This document shows, one piece after another, positions 1-4,949 of a stretch of 6,574 nt of DNA (positions within the stretch are counted from its first letter, which is position 1; each line of letters opens with the position of its first letter). The translations under genes and the position numbers were made by a program. A model generated the notes under the pieces. That model did no database searches, had not been told where the DNA came from, and saw nothing but the letters and a program-made list of their open reading frames with translations. The DNA lies in NCBI GenBank assembly GCA_031282485.1, contig JAITDQ010000014.1, positions 1 through 6,574 of the forward strand, read 5' to 3'. Origin of the DNA: Tannerella sp. GTDB lineage: Bacteria > Bacteroidota > Bacteroidia > Bacteroidales > Tannerellaceae.

Positions 1-327
1 TTAGAGGCGTGTCCCGACAGGATGAAAGCAGATGAAACAATCAGCGAATTATACGATATATTAAGAACAAACAAATTAACACCGGAAGAAATGAAAGCAT
101 ATAACGAAAGTGTCATGAGTATGGAGAGTTTAAGTCTTTTCACAGAGTATGCAAAAAAGGAAGGAAAAGAAGAAGGAAAAGAAGAAGGCATCGAAATTGC
201 GACGGCCAAGTTTGTCCTCAACGCGGCGGGCAGAGGTATACCGGCAGAAGAGATTGCCGGTATAACGGATCTGACAGTTGAGCAGGTGCATACTATTCTG
301 CGAAACAAAAAAATGGTGGAGTCATGA
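1..327 (+). CDS. Rpn family / PD-(D/E)XK nuclease transposase-like protein, C-terminal part (5' end outside window)
   Basis: The reading frame is open from the first base, so the Met at 22 is probably internal and the gene probably begins upstream. About 108 residues are visible. They contain the LTPEEMKAYNES segment, a basic-acidic KKEGKEEGKEEG stretch, and a C-terminal helical segment (residues ARFVL-like, GIPAEEIAGITDLTVEQV) resembling a small helix-turn-helix. This is the usual tail of Rpn/YhgA-like recombination-promoting nucleases and 'PD-(D/E)XK nuclease family transposases', which are commonly about 300 residues. The catalytic domain would be N-terminal, so activity cannot be judged here. 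The stop codon TGA (325-327) lies inside a second copy of an internal gene segment (321-370), so the present C-terminus may have been changed by that rearrangement. The family assignment is fairly sure; intactness is unknown. Confidence 0.75.
   Translation, partial: LEACPDRMKADETISELYDILRTNKLTPEEMKAYNESVMSMESLSLFTEYAKKEGKEEGKEEGIEIATAKFVLNAAGRGIPAEEIAGITDLTVEQVHTILRNKKMVES
112..161 (+). repeat. Imperfect direct repeat, copy 1 (inside the Rpn-like gene)
   Basis: This 50-base segment encodes V-M-S-M-E-S-L-S-L-F-T-E-Y-A-K-K, just before the KEEG repeat. It matches 321-370 at 44 of 50 positions without gaps. The spacing between copies is 209 bases, which is not a multiple of three, so the second copy is read in another frame relative to the gene. 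Confidence 0.9.
163..186 (+). repeat. Two perfect 12-bp tandem units GGAAAAGAAGAA
   Basis: Two exact units (163-174 and 175-186) encode the repeated G-K-E-E of the Rpn-like tail, preceded by a related A/G-rich run. The unit is a multiple of three, so gain or loss of a unit would keep the frame. Variable KEEG runs are common in this family. Confidence 0.8.
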
Positions 328-389
328 GCATGGAAAGTTTTAGTCTTTTCACAGAGCATGCAAAAAGGGGTGATTCCATATACATATAA
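321..389 (+). pseudogene. Remnant of a second Rpn-like gene copy (direct repeat, copy 2)
   Basis: Bases 321-370 repeat 112-161 with six substitutions. Read from ATG at 324 the remnant gives M-S-M-E-S-F-S-L-F-T-E-H-A-K-R and then leaves the homology, ending at TAA 387-389. Two of the differences are synonymous and three are conservative or moderate (L to F, Y to H, K to R), so the copy may come from a diverged paralogue and not only from a fresh duplication. The segment stops where the KEEG repeat would start. It overlaps the stop of the preceding gene as ATGA at 324-327. Too short to be a functional gene; interpreted as a scar. Confidence 0.6.
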
Positions 390-423
390 AGGGATTGCCC
401 CTTTGCTTCTCGAATATTTTTAG

Positions 424-458
424 CATGAAATTATGGGTTTGTGAAAAAAAATTTCATG
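424..458. other. 9-bp perfect inverted repeat with 17-base spacer
   Basis: CATGAAATT (424-432) is the exact reverse complement of AATTTCATG (450-458). It lies in the 156-base non-coding stretch between the Rpn remnant and the next gene. It could be an operator-like palindrome or an AT-rich hairpin after the Rpn gene. The bases 455-462 (CATGTTTG) differ from the Bacteroidetes -7 consensus TAnnTTTG at one position, but no -33 TTG is at the right distance, so no promoter is called. Confidence 0.35.
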
Positions 459-462
459 TTTG

Positions 463-485
463 CCCTGTTTTTTCGTAGGGTTTTT
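463..485 (+). terminator. Possible weak intrinsic terminator downstream of the Rpn-like gene
   Basis: CCCTG (463-467) can pair with TAGGG (476-480; four Watson-Crick pairs and one G-T), followed directly by TTTTTAT (481-487). The stem is short and the loop is T-rich, so this is tentative. If real it would insulate the following gene from readthrough, placing that gene's promoter between about 486 and 545, where I see no clear -33/-7 pair. I see no other feature in the 390-545 gap beyond this and the 424-458 inverted repeat. Confidence 0.3.
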
Positions 486-545
486 ATCATCTCACCGATC
501 ATATTCCAAAAACGAGTTTATTATTAATCTTTAAATATTGCTCAA

Positions 546-1817
546 ATGGAAACAAAACGTTTATTAGTTATGTGCCTGATACTGATAATATCGTTGTCAG
601 GTAACGGTATTACTGCCAATGCGCAGAATAATGCCGGTGATTTCTACACGATCAGCGGTGTAGTGAAGGATCTGCGGACAAAGAAGGCCGTCGAATATGT
701 TAACGTATCGGCCGCAGGAGCCAATGTGGGAACTATCACAAACGAAGACGGAGAATTTACGTTTAAAATAAACAAAGATTTGAATGTGAAGGAAATACAG
801 CTATCCTGTCTCGGTTATTACAACGCAAGAGTTACCATTAACGGAAACAGTCACGAAGGACGGACTTTCTATATCACACCGGAATCGTACATGCTAAGTG
901 AAATCCAGGTATTCAGCTGGCGGAATCCCCGCGACCTGATAAAAGCGGCGCTTGAGAAAGTGGAAAATAATTACGTTTTAATTCCGAACAGCCTGACGGG
1001 CTTTTACCGGGAAACCATTCAAAAGCGTCGACGGTACATAAACATCTCGGAAGCCGTCATCGAAATATACAAAGGTCCGTACAACCAGACGGTCGATCTG
1101 GACAGGGTCAAAATCCTTAAAGGACGCAACCTGATAAGCCCGAAAGTCTCCGACACGTTAAGCGTGAAATTACAGGGCGGCCCGAATATGACCATATACA
1201 TGGACATCGTTAAAAACCCGTATTTCCTCCTTGACCCGGAGATCATCCCGTATTATACGTACAAAATGGGAGAAACAACAACGATCAACGACCGCCTGCA
1301 ATATGTCGTTCATTTCGAACCACAAATGATTCTGCCGTACCCGTTATATGTCGGCACGTTTTATATCGACCGGGAAACATTAGCGTTCACCCGCGCCGAA
1401 TTTAAAATAGATATGCGCGACAAACAGAAAGTGACCGGCGCCATATTAATCGAGAAACCCCGGGGACTGCGTTTCACGCCGGAAGAAGTCGCCTATGTAG
1501 TCACGTATAAACAGCAGGGCGACAAAACTTACCTGAGCTATATCCGCAACGACATCAAATTCAAATGCGACTGGAAACGCAAACTTTTCGCAACAAACTA
1601 TACCGTATGCGGCGAAACGGTGATTACCGACCGGGAAGACCGGAACGTCTCCCGAATACCGGCCAGGGAAGCCTTCTCCCTGCACCGGTCGTTAAGCCGG
1701 GAAGTAGCGCTGTATCAGGATGAAAACTTCTGGGGCATGTACAACATTATCGAACCCACGGAATCTTTGGAAAATGCAGTAAATAAATTACAAAAACAGC
1801 ACCGGAAATCACAATAA
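546..1817 (+). CDS. Secreted CarboxypepD_reg-like domain protein (no STN domain)
   Basis: This is a 423-residue protein. Residues 1-27 form a signal peptide (basic ETKR, hydrophobic LLVMCLILIISL, cleavage after ANA-Q), so it is exported to the periplasm or outer membrane. Residues about 36-113 are a CarboxypepD_reg-like beta-sandwich (ISGVVKD, AVEYVNVSA, GTITNEDGEFTF, LSCLGYY), the domain that starts SusC proteins. A TonB-box-like LSEIQVF (117-123) follows, but no plug or barrel. Residues 124-416 form a region with FYRET (153-157), EIYKG, LYVGTFYIDRETLA (267-280), IRNDIKFK and ENFWGMYNII (393-402). The same landmarks in the same order occur in the 3301-4854 product, so the two are paralogues. 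The gene ends 40 bases before the sigma-factor start and may be partly cotranscribed with it. No Shine-Dalgarno is visible. The molecular function is unknown; family membership is secure, role inferred from context. Confidence 0.8.
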   Translation: METKRLLVMCLILIISLSGNGITANAQNNAGDFYTISGVVKDLRTKKAVEYVNVSAAGANVGTITNEDGEFTFKINKDLNVKEIQLSCLGYYNARVTINGNSHEGRTFYITPESYMLSEIQVFSWRNPRDLIKAALEKVENNYVLIPNSLTGFYRETIQKRRRYINISEAVIEIYKGPYNQTVDLDRVKILKGRNLISPKVSDTLSVKLQGGPNMTIYMDIVKNPYFLLDPEIIPYYTYKMGETTTINDRLQYVVHFEPQMILPYPLYVGTFYIDRETLAFTRAEFKIDMRDKQKVTGAILIEKPRGLRFTPEEVAYVVTYKQQGDKTYLSYIRNDIKFKCDWKRKLFATNYTVCGETVITDREDRNVSRIPAREAFSLHRSLSREVALYQDENFWGMYNIIEPTESLENAVNKLQKQHRKSQ

Positions 1818-1822
1818 TGTTG

Positions 1823-1830
1823 TACTTTTG
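1823..1830 (+). promoter_or_regulatory. Bacteroidetes-type -7 element TACTTTTG for the sigma-factor gene
   Basis: TACTTTTG is an exact match to the Bacteroidetes -7 consensus TAnnTTTG. It lies six bases after the preceding stop codon and 27 bases before the ATG at 1858, leaving a leader of roughly 20 bases. No good -33 TTTG is seen about 20 bases upstream, so strength is uncertain. The site suggests that the sigma/anti-sigma genes can be transcribed separately from the preceding gene. Confidence 0.5.
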
Positions 1831-1857
1831 ATTTTTCTTTCAAATAAGACCGGTTTT

Positions 1858-2415
1858 ATGCTTAATGACATCGTTATATTCGGAAAAATCAAGGAAGGAG
1901 ACATCAAGACTTTCGAAAAAGTCTTCCGCCGGTATTATGCCCCTCTTTGTCTGTATGCATCAGGCATAACCGGTCGTAAAGACATTTCGGAAGAAGTGGT
2001 ACAGGATGTTTTTTATAATATTTGGAAAGATCGTGAAACTGTCCGGATTTTACATTCCGTCAAAAATTATCTTTATGGGGCGGTGAGAAACCGGTCGCTT
2101 CGTTATCTGGAAAGTCTGTCGGTACGGGAACACTATCTGAAAAACCTGCCGGACGACGACTGCATCGCAAGCGAACCCTCTCCCCAGGAAGAACTGGAAT
2201 ACAAAGAACTGGAAACGTTAGTTAACAAAACATTGAATCAACTGCCCGAACGGCGCATGCAAATCTTCAAAATGCACCGTCTGGACGGGAAAAAATATAA
2301 AGAAATTGCCGAAAGCCTTTCCATTTCCGTCAAAACAGTGGAAGCGGAAATGACAAAAGTTTATAAAACATTACGGCAGGAAATAGAAAAATATACTTGT
2401 CATCATGGTTATTAA
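1858..2415 (+). CDS. ECF RNA polymerase sigma-70 factor (Bacteroides expansion, FecI-like)
   Basis: This is a 185-residue cytoplasmic sigma factor, a normal length for the Bacteroides expansion ECF family. Region 2 spans residues about 17-80: FEKVFRRYYAPLCLYA, then ISEEVVQDVFYNIWKDRE, the core-binding and -10-recognition helices. Region 4 spans about 122-178: LNQLPERRMQIFKMHRLDG, then YKEIAESLSISVKTVEAEM, a helix-turn-helix that would read the -35-side element. The ATG at 1858 is chosen as start. A longer frame from TTG at 1828 would overlap the -7 element at 1823-1830 and adds residues unlike the family. The gene overlaps the FecR gene by 11 bases, so the two are translationally coupled, as expected for a sigma factor and its anti-sigma partner. 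It probably directs transcription of the local secreted-protein genes, but the target promoters cannot be seen directly. Confidence 0.93.
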   Translation: MLNDIVIFGKIKEGDIKTFEKVFRRYYAPLCLYASGITGRKDISEEVVQDVFYNIWKDRETVRILHSVKNYLYGAVRNRSLRYLESLSVREHYLKNLPDDDCIASEPSPQEELEYKELETLVNKTLNQLPERRMQIFKMHRLDGKKYKEIAESLSISVKTVEAEMTKVYKTLRQEIEKYTCHHGY

Positions 2416-3292
2416 AGAAAAGGAAAATATAATTACAGATATGGCATGGGAGCGTCTGCACGAAAGATTTAAACAGGACGGACTGCTCCCGGAAACAAAT
2501 GCGCCGGAACGTGCGTCGTGGCGCGTAACTTCGCGGCCGGAAGAGCGACATGGCGCAAAATTTATCGCGTGGGCGGCAACTGTTGCCGTTTTATTGACCG
2601 CCGTTTTTTCCGCGCTGTACATTACAGGCCGGGCGAATGATCCGGGAAAAAAACTGCTCGTCCTGCACAACGAAGCAAATGCGCCGACTTTAGCGACAAT
2701 GCTCCGGGACGGGTCGGTCGTCTATTTATCGGAGCAGACTTCGCTGCAATACCCCGACAGATTCGCCGGCGACAGGCGCGAAGTCATACTGAGCGGAGAA
2801 GCGTTTTTCGAAGTAAACCGGAATGACGGATGTCCGTTTTTTGTCGATACGGATCCGGCAACCATAGAAGTAACGGGAACGGCCTTTAACGTAAAAAGCA
2901 AAGACCGTTCTTCTTTCCTGCTGTCCGTTCGGGACGGAGAAGTTCGCGTCTCCCTGAAAAACCGCCGGCAAAGCGTTTTCGTAAAAGCCGGGGAAACGGT
3001 CTTCCTCGACGCGGAACGGCAACTGTTGAGCAAAACAGACAGTCAACAGTTCGACGGGAATTTCAAACGCATCCATTTCAAAGACGAACGCCTGGGGAAT
3101 ATCATCGCCATCATAAACACACATTCGGATTCCATTCGCATAAAAATAGACCCGGAACTCGAAAACCGTTTATTGACAATCCCCGTCACCCTCGGAAACA
3201 ACCTCCCCGAAATCGCGGAAATAATTTGCTTAGTGTTAAACCTGCGACGCTCACACAACGAAAATATAATTTATATCTCAAAAAAAGAATAA
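2405..3292 (+). CDS. FecR family anti-sigma factor with DUF4974 C-terminus
   Basis: This is a 295-residue inner-membrane regulator. Residues 1-50 are the cytoplasmic sigma-binding part (WERLHERF); one transmembrane helix spans about 52-74 (FIAWAATVAVLLTAVFSALYI). The periplasmic FecR domain covers about 92-203: ATMLRDGSVVYLSEQTSLQY, FAGDRREVILSGEAFFEV, PFFVDT, VTGTAFNV, VRDGEVRV and VKAGETVFL. A DUF4974 domain (about 221-292: IHFKDERLGNIIAIIN, then LTIPVTLGNNLPEIAEII) is the likely contact for an STN domain. The start overlaps the sigma gene by 11 bases; an in-frame ATG at 2441 (MAWERL) is a possible shorter start. It would hold the sigma factor until a periplasmic signal arrives, probably from the STN-bearing product of the next gene, which begins 8 bases after this stop. 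Confidence 0.92.
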   Translation: MVIKEKENIITDMAWERLHERFKQDGLLPETNAPERASWRVTSRPEERHGAKFIAWAATVAVLLTAVFSALYITGRANDPGKKLLVLHNEANAPTLATMLRDGSVVYLSEQTSLQYPDRFAGDRREVILSGEAFFEVNRNDGCPFFVDTDPATIEVTGTAFNVKSKDRSSFLLSVRDGEVRVSLKNRRQSVFVKAGETVFLDAERQLLSKTDSQQFDGNFKRIHFKDERLGNIIAIINTHSDSIRIKIDPELENRLLTIPVTLGNNLPEIAEIICLVLNLRRSHNENIIYISKKE

Positions 3293-3300
3293 CATTCGAA

Positions 3301-4854
3301 ATGGATCAAACGGGAAATATCTGTCTGCGTCGCCTCGTCGCCTGTTTATGTATCTGTTTAACGGCAACAGACACACAGGCCGGTAACGGCGATGCGCTTG
3401 ACCGAATCGTACATATCTCCGTAAACAAAGGCACTGTTTTCGAACTGCTGAAAGATATTTCCGAACAGTCCGGCTATTTATTCGTATACGACAGCCGGAT
3501 CATAAACAGCGATAAAAAAATAAAAATTCCCAAAGGCGACTATACGCTGCGCAATGCCATTTATCTGATTACCGGGAATAACCGCCTGAAACCGGACGTA
3601 CGGGGAGAATATATTTTGCTGCGTCTGCCGGATGAACCGCCCGGCGTCCCCGTGCAGGAAAAAGCCCCCGTTCGTGATCCGCATTTTACGATCAGTGGAA
3701 CGTTGTCCGATGATGAAACCGGAAGCCCGCTGTCCTCCGTATCAATCGGCATCCTGAACACGACCACAGGAACCGTCAGCAACCGGGAAGGAAGCTTCCG
3801 GCTAACCTTGCCGGATTCTCTCCGCCGGCATAAAGTGCGTTTTTCACATATCGGATATGAAAGTATGGACATGGAGGCGGAACTGTTAGACGGTAAAAAT
3901 GTTGAATTAACGATGAAACCGCAATTTATACCCTTGCAGGAAATTGTCGTAAGTTACGCCAATCCCCTGCAAATACTGAACGACATGATACACAACCGTC
4001 CGGTCAACTGTTCCGCCGACCCCGTTTACCTGACATCCTTTTACAGGGAAGGGATCGATCACCGCCGCAAAAACATCGACCTGACGGAATCCGTGCTTCA
4101 AATCTATAAAACGGGGTACGACAAACGGGCTGCGGAAGATCAGGTGAAACTGATAAAAAAACGCCGTTTCGTCGACCGGCAGAGAACCGATACGATCTTC
4201 CCCAAAATGCGGTCGGGAATCAATTCCTGCCTCATACTGGATATCATAAAAGAATTGCCCGATTTCATCGACCCCGACAGCGAACCTCTGTATCTATACG
4301 CGCACAAAGGCATGGACGTCATCGACGGCCGCATGGTAAACGTCATCCTGTTCCGGCAAAAAGAATACATCAAAGAGCCGCTTTACACGGGAGAACTCTT
4401 TATTGAAAGGGATACCAGGGCATTAGTCGAAATCCGGTTCAAGGTAAATCCCGTCAGGATAGGCAAAGCGACGAACATGTTCGTCGACAAGAAAGCCGCC
4501 GCCCTGAAAATCGTTCTGCAGCATGCCGGATATACCGTCTCGTACAAACAGGCGAAAGACGGGTTTTACTATATCAACCACATCCGTGGAGACATTGAAT
4601 TTAAAGTCCGCCATAAAAAGCGCCTGTTTGCTTCGCCGTTGAAGTTCTGGTTCGAAATGGTGACGTGCAAAATCGATCCGGAAGACGTAAAGCCTTTCCC
4701 GCGAAACGAACGGTTATCGCCCGACCGCATTTTTGCCGAAACAAAACATGGCTACGACATAAATTTCTGGAGCAACTTCAACATCATCCTGCCGGAAGAA
4801 AATCTTACGGAAACCCTGATCAATAATCTTGCCGAAGTATTCGTCAATCAGTAA
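3301..4854 (+). CDS. Secreted STN + CarboxypepD_reg protein lacking TonB plug/barrel; putative FecR-linked sensor
   Basis: This is a 517-residue protein. Residues 1-27 are a signal peptide (RR, LVACLCICL, cleavage after TQA). Residues about 36-110 form an STN domain: VHISVNKGTVFELLKDISEQ, LFVYDS, KKIKIPKGDYTLRNAIYLI and YILLR. Residues about 128-206 are a CarboxypepD_reg-like domain (ISGTLSDDETGSPLSSVSI, GTVSNREGSFRLTL, FSHIGYES). A TonB-box-like LQEIVVS (212-218) follows. Where a SusC protein would continue into plug and barrel, residues 219-517 are instead homologous to the C-terminal region of the 546-1817 product: FYRE (247-250), QIYK, LYTGELFIERDTRA (361-374), IRGDIEFK, KKRLFA and INFWSNFNII. 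The ATG at 3301 is chosen; a TTG frame from 3226 would run through the FecR gene and lacks a signal peptide. The gene occupies the transducer position after FecR, so a signalling role is inferred; ligand and exact membrane location are unknown. Confidence 0.85.
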   Translation: MDQTGNICLRRLVACLCICLTATDTQAGNGDALDRIVHISVNKGTVFELLKDISEQSGYLFVYDSRIINSDKKIKIPKGDYTLRNAIYLITGNNRLKPDVRGEYILLRLPDEPPGVPVQEKAPVRDPHFTISGTLSDDETGSPLSSVSIGILNTTTGTVSNREGSFRLTLPDSLRRHKVRFSHIGYESMDMEAELLDGKNVELTMKPQFIPLQEIVVSYANPLQILNDMIHNRPVNCSADPVYLTSFYREGIDHRRKNIDLTESVLQIYKTGYDKRAAEDQVKLIKKRRFVDRQRTDTIFPKMRSGINSCLILDIIKELPDFIDPDSEPLYLYAHKGMDVIDGRMVNVILFRQKEYIKEPLYTGELFIERDTRALVEIRFKVNPVRIGKATNMFVDKKAAALKIVLQHAGYTVSYKQAKDGFYYINHIRGDIEFKVRHKKRLFASPLKFWFEMVTCKIDPEDVKPFPRNERLSPDRIFAETKHGYDINFWSNFNIILPEENLTETLINNLAEVFVNQ

Positions 4855-4894
4855 CTCCCGCTTTTAAACCGGCATGACATCTCTGTCTAAAATA

Positions 4895-4912
4895 CAGGGA
4901 ATCATTTCCCTG
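4895..4912 (-). terminator. Perfect 7-bp hairpin between convergent genes
   Basis: CAGGGAA and TTCCCTG flank a four-base TCAT loop. Read on the minus strand the stem is followed by TATTTTAG, a moderately T-rich tail, 38 bases after the end of the MORN-repeat gene. On the plus strand the following bases (CCGAAACG) are not T-rich, so the hairpin fits best as a terminator for the minus-strand gene, though it could also slow plus-strand readthrough. Confidence 0.5.
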
Positions 4913-4949
4913 CCGAAACGAATTCCTGCCATTTCCGGGAGACTTGCCG

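Noticed and set aside
163..186. 12-bp units as a CRISPR-like array
   Set aside because: Only two contiguous units with no spacers, inside a coding frame typical of the Rpn tail.
388..404. AAAGGG/CCCTTT hairpin as a terminator
   Set aside because: Six-pair stem with a five-base loop is real, but no T-run follows directly; the next T-rich run is about 12 bases away. The 463-485 site is a better, though weak, candidate.
455..462. CATGTTTG as -7 promoter element for the 546 gene
   Set aside because: One mismatch to TAnnTTTG, lies in the arm of an inverted repeat and lacks a -33 TTG at suitable spacing.
2726..3124. 132-residue minus-strand open frame inside the FecR gene
   Set aside because: Antisense of a well-conserved FecR domain; no independent evidence of coding.
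3226..3300. TTG-started extension of the STN protein
   Set aside because: It lies within the FecR coding sequence in another frame and would bury the signal peptide that begins at ATG 3301.
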